DNA of 64,000 nt from positions 186,001-250,000 of the forward strand of contig NC_017735.1 in assembly GCF_000259275.1 (NCBI RefSeq), given 5' to 3'. Both the position numbers and the translations under genes were made by a program. Shown here in pieces: positions 8,101-15,126 of the stretch. Positions within the stretch are counted from its first letter, which is position 1; every line of letters begins with the position of its first letter. Source of the stretch: Helicobacter cetorum MIT 99-5656 (GTDB lineage Bacteria > Campylobacterota > Campylobacteria > Campylobacterales > Helicobacteraceae). The notes beneath the pieces are model-generated. The model was given only the letters and a program-made list of their open reading frames with translations, was not told the DNA's origin and searched no databases.

Positions 8101-10732
8101 CGCTTAGGGTTGTAGCTAGTCCTTGGTTAATGTTTTTGGTAGTAGCGGCCTTTAGGTTGTTAGCTATTTCAGAATCGTTTTTAAAAAGCTTATGAAATCC
8201 GTTTGCTATGTCTATGTATTCCTTAGCCTTTGGGGTGTTAAAAACGCCGCCCTTAAATTCATTTAACTTGTTAAAAAAGTTATGACTATCAAAAACTTTT
8301 AAATCGCCTTGTGTGCTATCTTGCATTATGCGATTTAGCATGCTTAATTCAAGGCGTTCTCTGTCTTGTGTGTTTAAGCCTTTAGTTAATACTTCGTAAT
8401 TGCTTAAATCTTTCTCGCCTTGTCCTTGTATAACTTTCATTAAGGATTTAATAGCGTCTTGTTCTTTAATGTTTCTGTCTCTTATTTTAGCGGTGTCTAT
8501 TAAGTCCATGGTGGCTTTCATGTTTCTGTAATCGTTTATAGCCGTATGGTGTAGCTCTTTGATTTTTTCATAAGCACTCTTATTTTGCTTCAATATATTG
8601 TCAATGCCGTTGTCTATGTCGTTCTTTAAAAACTTAGCGCTGGCTTTTTGGATATATCCTAAAGTAGAGGGGTCTTTTACATTTCGTTCATAAGCATTTA
8701 CCATTTGCCTTGCATTTCTTAGTTGCTCGTAAGTTACGCCATTCTTGTTGTAGATATTTCTTTCAACTTGGTTTAAAAAGCTTTTAGCGCTTGGGTCAAT
8801 CTTGCCCTGGGCTTTTAAATCATTCTTAAAACTCTCAAAGGCGGTTATATTGCTTAAATTGTCGTTTAAATTAGTCTTGTAGCTGTTATCATATAGTTTA
8901 GTTATAACGCCATCTAGGGCTTGATTATAGCTGTCTTTTGTGCCTGCTTCTAGCTTGTCAAACACGCTCTTAACCTCATAATCTTTTAAATCGTATTCTT
9001 TTAAAGAGTTTCTTAAATTTTCGCTAGTTTGTCTTAAAATGTTTTTTAGGTTGTTGTTAGCTCTTGGGCTGATATTAGCGGCTTCACTTAAGAATGCGAT
9101 AGTGTTTCCTGTATCATCGGCTCGTATAGCTCTTAAAAAGGCTTGTTGTTGCTCCTTGTTATTGTCTAGGATTATAATGTCTTTTAGGGTGTCGTAAGCT
9201 TTTAATTTATTGCTATCATTATTAAAAGCTTTGGCGATTTTTTCTCTCAAAAAGTCGCTACCCTCTTGGTTTGGTTTAACATTGCCTCCGAAACTATCTG
9301 CAAACTCTTTTAAGCTCTCTTGTTGCTCCTTGCTTAAAGTGTTCTCTATGATTTCGCTCGCTCTTTTAGCATTGCCTGTAAAAAAGTTTCTTGTAAATTG
9401 ATAGGGCATGCTCATGCTGGCTAGTTTTAAGGGGGCTTTTATGGCTGGCTTTGCTAATTTTGCCGCTGCTCCTATAGCAACATCGCCGGCTAAACTTAAT
9501 AACCCCTCTTGTATGCCATGTTTTAAAGTCTCTTTTAGGTTTTGCTCTCTGTTTAGATAGTGGTTGGTTATGACTGCATCTGTAATGCCCCCTAACCCAC
9601 TTCCTATCGCTCCTCCCACTCCTGCTCCTATAGCAACGCTTAAGGGGTTAATCTTGCCTTTCTTAATCGCATTTTTAGCGCCTTCAACACTTCCTATTAT
9701 GCCACCGCTTATGCTAAAGGCGTTCGCTTTCAAGCTATCTAAAAAATTATTAAAAAAGCCATCGTTTACTTTGTAGCTCTTGTTATCTTTAGAAACAAAT
9801 ACATCGCCCTTCTCGTTGGTTGTGGCGTTGTCAAATCCTTGTAGCCTTGCTAATGTGTTAAGGCTTTTTAAATAGTCTTGTTTCTCTGTTTCGCTCGCTG
9901 TGTTTAATAAGTTAGCAATAGACTTGGCCTCATGGATATTGTCTAAGAATGCCTTTTGCTTTTGAAATTCTTTTGTAATATCTTTGGCTCTTGTGTTTTC
10001 TTTCCACTCGTTGTAGTTTTTCTCATTGAAGTTATCAAAAAAACCTAAATCACGCTTAACTAATTCTTGCTCTTTATCGCTTAAGCTCTCAAAGGGTTTA
10101 TTATTTTTTGCGATTTGGTAGAGATTCTTTTCATCGTTGTAGGCTTTTTCTGTGGCGTTATTTGTAACGCTTTCTTGTATGGCGTTAATGGCTCCACTTA
10201 ATAGCCCATCATCGTTTCTCTCTTGTTTTAGGCTCTCTTGCATTTGTTTGGGTAGGTCTTTGAAGTCTATATCATTCTCTTTAGCTAGTGTTTTAAGCTC
10301 TTGTAATTTGTTAGCATTCTCTTTGTAGCTCTCAAATTGTGGTTTTTTTAATAATACGCCCTCTAATGTATTGGCGGTTTTTTCTGCTAATCTCTCAAAA
10401 AAGCCCTGTTCTTTTAATTCCTTTGATTTGTTTTCTAAAGTGTTTAAAACTCTTTCTTTCTTAAGCTCAAATTCATTTATTGGCATGCTCTGTAAATTTA
10501 GGGGGGCATCGTTTGTGGGCGTTTTAGGTTTTATAGAAATTTGTAAGCCTTTTGTATTTTTTAAGTCTGTGTATAAAGCATTAGTTAATGCATCATCTTT
10601 TAGCCCTTGCTGCTTATAGTAGCTTTCTAGCTCGTTGTAGTTGAAATTACTATCATTATTTTTTACAAAATTTAACACGCTATTTGGGGATATATTGTCC
10701 TTGCTTAATCTCTCAAAATCTAAAGTTGCCAT
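5102..10732 (-). CDS. Giant phage polyvalent protein with nuclease-like and ParB-like domains
   Basis: 1876 aa, the largest gene here. Modules in order: helical N-terminus with one linker repeat near residue 72; a Gly/Ala-rich hydrophobic stretch about 338-391 that could insert into a membrane; a long helical body to about 965; Pro/Thr/Ala linker repeats about 968-1028; a domain about 1028-1175 with a GAF..EGLGDIDLVYG..GL.HI pattern, typical of barnase/EndoU/colicin-like (PBECR, DUF3519) endoribonucleases; a Lys/Glu coiled coil; a ParB/Srx-like domain about 1255-1390 with SGNHRIQ; linker repeats about 1676-1726; and a C-terminal domain about 1728-1876 that also resembles a PBECR nuclease fold. 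Phage polyvalent proteins of this plan are thought to be ejected with the DNA and to counter host defences or damage host RNA. Activity is inferred. Confidence 0.7.
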   Translation of the reverse strand: MATLDFERLSKDNISPNSVLNFVKNNDSNFNYNELESYYKQQGLKDDALTNALYTDLKNTKGLQISIKPKTPTNDAPLNLQSMPINEFELKKERVLNTLENKSKELKEQGFFERLAEKTANTLEGVLLKKPQFESYKENANKLQELKTLAKENDIDFKDLPKQMQESLKQERNDDGLLSGAINAIQESVTNNATEKAYNDEKNLYQIAKNNKPFESLSDKEQELVKRDLGFFDNFNEKNYNEWKENTRAKDITKEFQKQKAFLDNIHEAKSIANLLNTASETEKQDYLKSLNTLARLQGFDNATTNEKGDVFVSKDNKSYKVNDGFFNNFLDSLKANAFSISGGIIGSVEGAKNAIKKGKINPLSVAIGAGVGGAIGSGLGGITDAVITNHYLNREQNLKETLKHGIQEGLLSLAGDVAIGAAAKLAKPAIKAPLKLASMSMPYQFTRNFFTGNAKRASEIIENTLSKEQQESLKEFADSFGGNVKPNQEGSDFLREKIAKAFNNDSNKLKAYDTLKDIIILDNNKEQQQAFLRAIRADDTGNTIAFLSEAANISPRANNNLKNILRQTSENLRNSLKEYDLKDYEVKSVFDKLEAGTKDSYNQALDGVITKLYDNSYKTNLNDNLSNITAFESFKNDLKAQGKIDPSAKSFLNQVERNIYNKNGVTYEQLRNARQMVNAYERNVKDPSTLGYIQKASAKFLKNDIDNGIDNILKQNKSAYEKIKELHHTAINDYRNMKATMDLIDTAKIRDRNIKEQDAIKSLMKVIQGQGEKDLSNYEVLTKGLNTQDRERLELSMLNRIMQDSTQGDLKVFDSHNFFNKLNEFKGGVFNTPKAKEYIDIANGFHKLFKNDSEIANNLKAATTKNINQGLATTLSGAAKFLWTKFALGTLYRNAPDRFLGLKLPKALNESTAGAALKYHIKRALERSTSVDEFSKNLELSAKNSKFSNDTLKIIDELQGGLNQAKQDFKQASEPATQERLKEATQEPLKAPTNDAHLPQATQEAPLNTKEPATQEPAKEITDKATREWGTNYGEFKGNGLGAIEKLLETKEGYVTGAFHKEGLGDIDLVYGNSKYGLEHILQRREQQALNNGLSEQEAKTYALEIVKKIPEVIEKGKVLKDDLNRLSVVYENQRVGLKDNWQGEKLANKWIVTSYELENSGSLYTSPLITKSEIQPLNSNGANPTQKELIKQEKALTPLQLAEQEKLQKQALEKEKALQDYESYKEDALKREEALKQKLAFERGNAGNLESETKIEVGQDIPLKKLDLAKSRVRLNDGEIFDLDYAIVKAKDLKPSFTTGGTQKRTHMNEEQIKNIAENFDPQKIFGSGGFEDLPIILQDGQVISGNHRIQGMLNFTNKSRAAYDKAIQDYYNITLKPDELLIRVPHKNLNNTEVNNLAAGSNAGRFNSESDKALSVLSHYTPKLKELDKKLNADTIHSLKRLVARDLNFDKATSPNVSDSNLALLMYNMPRSETQGIELLNKWHKEFKDDPKSYEKVKKMFIDNAGSFHNLIHDLNFPKLSLNAYLSDTLDRAFKSIKDYESTTESLKALADKHSASSLGFTEYEKSQHKSDISEILGAALARFARLDDPSNALFEALRSDNIKKGLREHNIADDTKDLLGSDRKVFNDIDIYDFTHYLLKHDRKPNENNQALNQLTRNIKGLQKDYYKSLEKQATNDANLPQATKEAHLNTQEPAREVTEQATNDAPLNAQEPAREITEQATSPYEVIKDKENFLNGLDKNLKEYAVRIPKELNEQEFLKSFNNAINKENFLKHLGTRTDGNVRLANLHLIEPTLKEPLIVTYETINGALRKHYFKPFIKENSKTMNFMVVTQDKDNKFITGTIIRDGSIKNKIKKSAVIHSFMRTEQAKHD

Positions 10733-10787
10733 TAGATATACCTCTTAAAAAATATTGCATAAATTTAACCTATTTTTGATTTTTTTA

Positions 10788-10824
10788 AAATGGTTACATT
10801 GTAATTTTTTCAATATAACCATTT
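10788..10824. promoter_or_regulatory. Imperfect inverted repeat in divergent phage promoter region
   Basis: Arms AAATGGTTACATTG (10788-10801) and CAATATAACCATTT (10811-10824) match at 13 of 14 positions around a 9-base AT-rich spacer. The dyad lies between two divergently transcribed genes (starts at 10732 and 10878), where a repressor operator would be expected. A -10-like TAATAT at 10847-10852 and AAAAGG at 10865-10870 serve the plus-strand gene. Because no gene ends here, a terminator is unlikely. Confidence 0.5.
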
Positions 10825-10877
10825 ATTAAAAAAGGTTTTTTTGCTTTAATATTCAAAAATGATTAAAAGGCGTTTGA

Positions 10878-11414
10878 ATGTATAGCATTTTTTTAAAAAG
10901 AGAGAAGGACTTAGAAGAAGTTACAAAAGACAATAAAAAAGAGGCTGGCATGCTTGGCTCTTTTAGAGTGTTTGAAACCATACATGACTCTCAAAGCTCT
11001 TTAAACGAAGTTTTACAAGCTTATGAGAAAATAGACCCCTTGTTCGCTTGCTTTTCTTTAGAAAATAGCGGCACTCCCACTAGTGAAAGAAACAAAGACA
11101 AGCCCATATTAAGTGGCTCTTATAAATTAGAGTGGTGCGAAACAAGTTGCACCATGCCTAGTGAATATGAAAAATGTTTAAATGGTAGAAATAAGGGCAT
11201 TTTGCTATCTAATCCAAACGATGCAAGTTTTAGAGATAGAAAGATACTTATTCATGTAGGTAACACGGCGCATGATACTTTAGGATGCATCCTGTTAGGC
11301 ACACAGCATGACGACAAAATGATTTATAAAAGCAAAGAGGCTATAAAACGCTTTTTTGATTTTTTAAGCGATAAAGGTGTAGAAAATTTTACCCTTTACA
11401 TTATAGACAAGTAA
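10878..11414 (+). CDS. Hypothetical phage protein, 178 aa (DUF5675-like?)
   Basis: First gene of a plus-strand island. ATG 10878 follows AAAAGG by seven bases. The protein has an N-terminal strand-rich part (MLGSFRVFET), a Cys/Ser-rich centre, and a C-terminal half with LIHVGNTAHDTLGCILLGT and a C-terminal helix. The pattern 'HxGN...D..GCILLG' resembles small phage proteins of the DUF5675 type found near lysis genes. That match is from memory and tentative. There is no signal peptide. It lies upstream of a holin-like gene, which supports a lysis-module location. Confidence 0.55.
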   Translation: MYSIFLKREKDLEEVTKDNKKEAGMLGSFRVFETIHDSQSSLNEVLQAYEKIDPLFACFSLENSGTPTSERNKDKPILSGSYKLEWCETSCTMPSEYEKCLNGRNKGILLSNPNDASFRDRKILIHVGNTAHDTLGCILLGTQHDDKMIYKSKEAIKRFFDFLSDKGVENFTLYIIDK

Positions 11415-11430
11415 AGGTGGAGTTTATGCT

Positions 11431-11649
11431 TCAGTGTGTTAGCATATATAAAGCTGCTAAAATAGCAACTAATACTATAACAAACAATGTTAATAGGCGA
11501 TTTTTGTCGGCGTTTTTTTGTTTGTTTGCTTCTTGTTTTAAAACTAAGTCTACAAACATTTCGGGGTTATTCTTTGCTAGGGTTTCCATGGCTTTGTCTC
11601 TCTTTTCATATTCTAGGCGTTCAATCGTAACTAATGAATTTTTATGCAT
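11431..11649 (-). CDS. Small membrane protein, cassette copy 1
   Basis: 72 aa. A charged N-terminal 40 residues (MHKNSLVTIERLEYEKRDK...) is followed by one C-terminal membrane helix ending AILAALYMLTH. It is antisense to its neighbours. Comparison with copy 2 (12426-12650) supports this strand: the first 40 residues are identical, and base differences in the conserved tail are mostly silent or third-position in this frame. It lacks its own Shine-Dalgarno, but its ATG overlaps the stop of an 11-codon leader (11649-11684) that has GAGG eight bases upstream. Function unknown. A toxin or immunity role is speculation. Confidence 0.5.
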   Translation of the reverse strand: MHKNSLVTIERLEYEKRDKAMETLAKNNPEMFVDLVLKQEANKQKNADKNRLLTLFVIVLVAILAALYMLTH

Positions 11650-11765
11650 TAATGGTGGTAATTGTAAAAGGTTCTTGTTGTCATGTGTTGTGCCTCAAAT
11701 TTCTTTAAACTCAAAAGCATTTAATCAAAAAATGCTTAATATGTCAATAAAAGGATTTTAAATGG
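11530..11765. repeat. 236 bp direct repeat, copy 1
   Basis: Repeated at 12531-12766, offset 1001 bases, with only two mismatches seen (near 11565-11575). It carries the 5' half of the small minus-strand membrane gene, its coupled leader and a minus-strand promoter candidate. That promoter is TTGACA at 11742-11747, a 17-base spacer and TTAAAT at 11719-11724. It also includes an inverted repeat (11715-11722 and 11730-11737) that overlaps the -10 element, and the AAAGGA plus ATG that start the next plus-strand gene. Confidence 0.85.
11649..11684 (-). CDS. 11-codon leader peptide, coupled to cassette copy 1
   Basis: The peptide is MTTRTFYNYHH. It has GAGG at 11693-11696, eight bases before the ATG, and ends in TAATG, so its stop shares a base with the start of the 72-aa membrane protein. 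The membrane protein gene has no ribosome site of its own, so coupled translation is likely. The same leader occurs in cassette copy 2. Confidence 0.4.
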   Translation of the reverse strand: MTTRTFYNYHH

Positions 11766-12079
11766 ATAAAGAAACCATAATCAAACCACGATGCAAATAT
11801 GCGTTTTTTATGAGTGTTGTTCTATTTACTATTATTAACATTTTAGAGTTATGTTTAAGCATTTATCATAGCTACAGGTTAGAGACTCTAGAGTATGCGT
11901 TCAAAGAGAATTTAAATGAGCTTGAAATATCACTATTGAAGAGTCAAGAGCATTTAGCAAGTATGAGGAAAGACACTCAAATGGCCGTAAAACATACTGA
12001 AGAATTAAAGCAACACTCAAAAGAATTACAAGCCATGAAAACTGAAATTAAAAAAGAGTTACAAACAAGAGAGAAGTAA
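11762..12079 (+). CDS. Type II membrane protein with coiled coil, spanin-like?
   Basis: 105 aa. One membrane helix at about residues 14-36 is followed by a charged coiled coil of about 65 residues rich in Glu, Lys and Leu. Start ATG 11762 has AAAGGA seven bases upstream, supplied by the duplicated cassette. The gene ends 11 bases before a holin-like gene. An inner-membrane helix with a long periplasmic coiled coil is the plan of i-spanins (Rz) and of some holin partners. No lipoprotein partner (o-spanin) is visible, so lysis accessory is inference from topology and neighbours. Confidence 0.5.
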   Translation: MDKETIIKPRCKYAFFMSVVLFTIINILELCLSIYHSYRLETLEYAFKENLNELEISLLKSQEHLASMRKDTQMAVKHTEELKQHSKELQAMKTEIKKELQTREK

Positions 12080-12090
12080 AAAAAAAAAAA

Positions 12091-12414
12091 ATGAAAGATG
12101 CAATTGTAACTGGGTTTGAAGTTTCAAAAATTGCCCCTTATATTTTACTCGGCGTTGTGGGCGTTTATGTGGGGGTTTTGTATATGCTTAGAAGTATAAG
12201 AATTGAAAAATTTAAATCTAAAAAAGAAAAATTTTTTTACATTATTCAAGCGGTAGGCTCTAGCATGCTCTCTACTTGGATTAGCTATGAAATTGTTACA
12301 TATTTCTTTCATTTACCCACTTCACTAAGCGTTGCCATCGCTGGTGGTATAGGATATTTGGGCGCTGAGAGTATCTCAACTCTAGCTATTAAACTCTTAG
12401 AAAAAAGGCTTTAA
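12091..12414 (+). CDS. Putative holin (LydA-like, superfamily III)
   Basis: 107 aa with three membrane segments (about residues 14-32, 48-68 and 74-98) and a basic turn after the first (RIEKFKSKKEKF). The third carries AGGIGYLGAES, the Gly-rich pattern seen in LydA-type phage holins. Holins form inner-membrane lesions that release an endolysin. No endolysin is recognised nearby, so the lysis module is incomplete within the visible part. The region before the start is an A-rich run instead of a strong ribosome site, so coupling to the upstream gene is likely. Confidence 0.6.
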   Translation: MKDAIVTGFEVSKIAPYILLGVVGVYVGVLYMLRSIRIEKFKSKKEKFFYIIQAVGSSMLSTWISYEIVTYFFHLPTSLSVAIAGGIGYLGAESISTLAIKLLEKRL

Positions 12415-12425
12415 AAAATGCTTAA

Positions 12426-12650
12426 TCAATGTTTTAAAATATATAATGCTGCTAAAATAGCTATAATAAAAAATAAGATAATTTGTCTTATTAGTGAGCG
12501 GTTTTTATTCCTATCATTGAATTTTTTATCTTCTTGTTTTAAAACTAAGTCTACAAACATTTCAGGGTTATTTTTTGCTAGGGTTTCCATGGCTTTGTCT
12601 CTCTTTTCATATTCTAGGCGTTCAATCGTAACTAATGAATTTTTATGCAT
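12426..12650 (-). CDS. Small membrane protein, cassette copy 2
   Basis: 74 aa paralogue of the 11431-11649 product. Residues 1-40 are identical. The middle has diverged (EDKKFNDRNKNRSLIRQ), and the C-terminal helix keeps AILAALYxLxH. Within the conserved end, changes such as GCT/GCA, CTA/TTA and CAC/CAT are silent in this frame, which argues for purifying selection. An identical 11-codon leader lies at 12650-12685. It is antisense to the holin-like gene on its left, with which it converges. Role unknown. Confidence 0.5.
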   Translation of the reverse strand: MHKNSLVTIERLEYEKRDKAMETLAKNNPEMFVDLVLKQEDKKFNDRNKNRSLIRQIILFFIIAILAALYILKH

Positions 12651-12766
12651 TAATGGTGGTAATTGTAAAAGGTTCTTGTTGTCATGTGTTGTGCCTCAAA
12701 TTTCTTTAAACTCAAAAGCATTTAATCAAAAAATGCTTAATATGTCAATAAAAGGATTTTAAATGG
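12531..12766. repeat. 236 bp direct repeat, copy 2
   Basis: Second copy of the cassette at 11530-11765. Its plus-strand end supplies the ribosome binding site and ATG of the gene at 12763. The two copies bracket the spanin-like and holin-like genes. Recombination between them would delete those genes, or a duplication event could have placed them there. Confidence 0.85.
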
Positions 12767-13161
12767 CATTTAGGTTAGTAGAATTTGATGCGCCTTTGGG
12801 CGTTTTAAAATCTTTTGATAGTTTCAAAAACCTTTTAAATGAGAAAATACTAGAAACTAATACATGCTCTTTAAATGTGAGTTACAAAAATTTTTACACT
12901 TACAATGACTTTAAGTTCTATGTCTGCGATGGCGAAGGCACTCTAAATTTTAAAGACTACACAAAAAATCTTAATTTAATAGACTTAGAATTAATCACTT
13001 TAAAAGAGCATCTTTTTGAAAATAAAACTACAAAAAACCCCTATCAATTAAAACTCTTAAATGAGTTTTTACGCCTTTATGATTTAAACATATCAAAAGG
13101 CTGTTACTACTTAAACCCACCATACTTTAAACAATTAGAAAAGGAGCTTATATTATGCTAG
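12763..13161 (+). CDS. Hypothetical phage protein, 132 aa
   Basis: A soluble protein with alternating strands and helices, aromatic-rich (FYTYNDFKFYVCDGEG near residues 45-60), ending with a Tyr/Pro-rich helix. Its start lies in the duplicated cassette (AAAGGA then ATG). It overlaps the next gene (ATG 13155) by seven bases, suggesting an operon with the connector-like gene. I do not recognise a family. Head or tail completion is possible from position. Confidence 0.5.
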   Translation: MAFRLVEFDAPLGVLKSFDSFKNLLNEKILETNTCSLNVSYKNFYTYNDFKFYVCDGEGTLNFKDYTKNLNLIDLELITLKEHLFENKTTKNPYQLKLLNEFLRLYDLNISKGCYYLNPPYFKQLEKELILC

Positions 13162-13741
13162 AAGTTAGCGATATTATTTTAAAGGTTAGAAAGCGTTTAA
13201 ACGATAGCGATACCGATTTCTTAATGTTTAATGATTCTGAGTTATTAGATGCTTAAATGCATCCTTAATTGATTTAATACTAGAATTTAGGCTTAATCCT
13301 GTCCTTAAAAAACAAGAATTAAAACAAGATTTTAAAAATTTAGAAATACCAAATCTCTTGGGCGTTTTAAAAGCAAAATTTAATAACATTGAATTAGACA
13401 AGAGAGTTAGCTATGAAAAAACGCATGGCGAAACTAGTTTGTTAATTTTAGGTAATTCTTTAAGCGTTACGCCCTTTAAAAGTGGCGTTTTAGAAGTCTT
13501 AACGATTAGCTATGCTCCTGTAACAAGCCTTGATACTTCACTAGACTTGCCGCCCATGTGTCTTAACATTTTAATGTATGGCATGCTTATTAATCTTTTA
13601 GAAGTTCCCACAAATGAAATGAATTTTCAAAAAATATCTAATTATAAGCAACTTCAAAATCAAGCTAAAAACAATTTAACAAATTATTTAAATTGTATGT
13701 ATTCAAAAAGCATTACTTATTCAAAGGTGGTAAGAGTTTAG
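13155..13741 (+). pseudogene. Frameshifted head-tail connector-like gene
   Basis: ATG 13155 reads MLEVSDIILKVRKRLNDSD to a stop at 13251-13253 (GAT GCT TAA). One frame back, reading resumes at once as LNASLIDLILEF and continues open to 13741, including the segment from the internal Met at 13358. Restoring one T (GCTTTAAAT) would give a single protein of about 195 residues. The N-terminal pattern of a short helix pair with 'D..LL.ALN..L..L' resembles small head-tail adaptor proteins. No slippery heptamer is present at the junction, so a one-base deletion or a sequencing error is more likely than programmed frameshifting. Its stop abuts that of the convergent portal gene. Confidence 0.6.
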
Positions 13742-15070
13742 TTAATAATCTAAGTTCATGCTGCTTGGGTATTTTCGCCATGTAGTTTGGTCGCTTGTTT
13801 TTAGATTAGTCTCTGGCACTTTGCCTTGCTGAATGCTATCAATAGTTAAAGCTTGGTTAATTTGTTCGCTTTGTAATGTAGTTTTTGACAAATCACCTTG
13901 TGCATTGTATTTATTAGCTTTAGATTCTAGCTCTAAAATTTGGGCTTTTAGCTTTTCAATTTCTAGGGCTTGTAATTCTTGTTGTCTGCTGGCTTGTGCT
14001 TCTTGATTTTTAGCTACTAAGGCGTCGCTATTTTGTATAACCTCTAATACATCGGCGGTTATTGGGCTGTCCATGTCTTGTAAGATTAAAGGCACTAATT
14101 GCGGCACAATATCTGGTCTAATTTGTGCAAGGATTTTTAAGAGTTCATTCCAATTGCCCCACTTTTGGTCTTTAGATTCGGTTTTTAACTGCGTTTTGTA
14201 GATTAAGTCAAATTGTAAGGGTCGGATTTTATTTGTTTCATTTGTGTTAGCTTCAAAATACCGGTCGCCCACTTTCTTATCTACTATGCGGTAAATTTCT
14301 GGCTTAGTGAAATAATAGCAAATGAAATCAATCGCTAAATGGTAAATGAGTTTATCCATATCATCGCTTGCTTTTAAAAAGGTTTGTAGGCCCATTAGCC
14401 CACTCTCTTGTCTTTGTGCGATAGCCACACCGCTTTGGCGGTTAATTGCCATGCCCATGCTTTCATCATTCACGCCTGCTAATATCCTTAAAAGCTGGCG
14501 TTTCTGCTCTGCTTTTTGGCTTAAGGCGCTTAAATCGGCTTGATTATTCATAAATTCTATTTTTTTCTGGCTTAAGGCGTTTGGCCTGACTTTTACAATA
14601 GCATTGTCTAAGCTCATGGTCTCTACAAATTCATCTATATTAGCCACGGCATCCTCTTCAAACATCGCTTTGAAACTTCCCATCATGTTCCCCATGCGGT
14701 TTTCTGCGTAGTTAATATAGTCTTGTAGGGGTTTCATGTCTCTAAAAATTCCATAATAATTGTTATATTCATCAATGTATAGCTTAGAGACTACAAAGGG
14801 GCATAAACCATTCTTAAAAGGCTTAAATTCTATCTTATAGATACCGGCTTTATCATTCCACAGGTATCTATTCCACACCATTTCGCCCTCTATCTCTTCT
14901 TTAATCCATGTTTCTATAATAAGGGCGGTTTTTTCTTGGGCGCTAAAATAGGCGTTACTTGTAGAATACAAAATCGCGCTATCATTAAAAAAAGTTTTAG
15001 CCTCCTGTTCTGTAATATGCATTATTTTGTGAAACCGCCTTGAATCTAGGGCATTCTTATCGGTTGAAAA
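13742..15070 (-). pseudogene. Phage portal protein, N-terminus lost at IS insertion
   Basis: 442 native residues remain, reading FSTDKNALDSRRF onward. Features fit P22/podovirus-type portals: an NRMGNMMGSFKAMF helix, RQSGVAIAQRQESGLMGLQTFL (the conserved 'SG.A...R...G' region), and a Gln/Lys coiled C-terminus. The portal is the dodecameric DNA channel of the capsid. The frame runs into the IS at 15070/15071. A GTG inside the IS (15079) is the only apparent start and has no usable ribosome site, so the N-terminal third is missing. The sequence on the other side of the IS does not continue the portal, which implies a deletion or rearrangement. Confidence 0.7.
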
Positions 15071-15126
15071 GTGAAACACCCCTCGCTAAAGCGAGGAGCT
15101 TCCTAACTAAAGCACCCTACTGAATG

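Noticed and set aside
11417-11761. Plus-strand reading frame across cassette copy 1 (and its twin at 12418-12762)
   Set aside because: Base differences between the copies fit the minus-strand frame better, and the product is Ser/Phe/Cys-rich without protein-like pattern. I call the minus-strand genes.
13358-13741. Independent 127-aa gene starting at an internal Met
   Set aside because: It continues upstream in frame to about 13253 and joins the N-terminal part from 13155 after a one-base correction.
15071-15079. GTG at 15079 as the true start of the portal gene
   Set aside because: It lies inside the IS right end without a properly spaced ribosome site; the portal is simply truncated.
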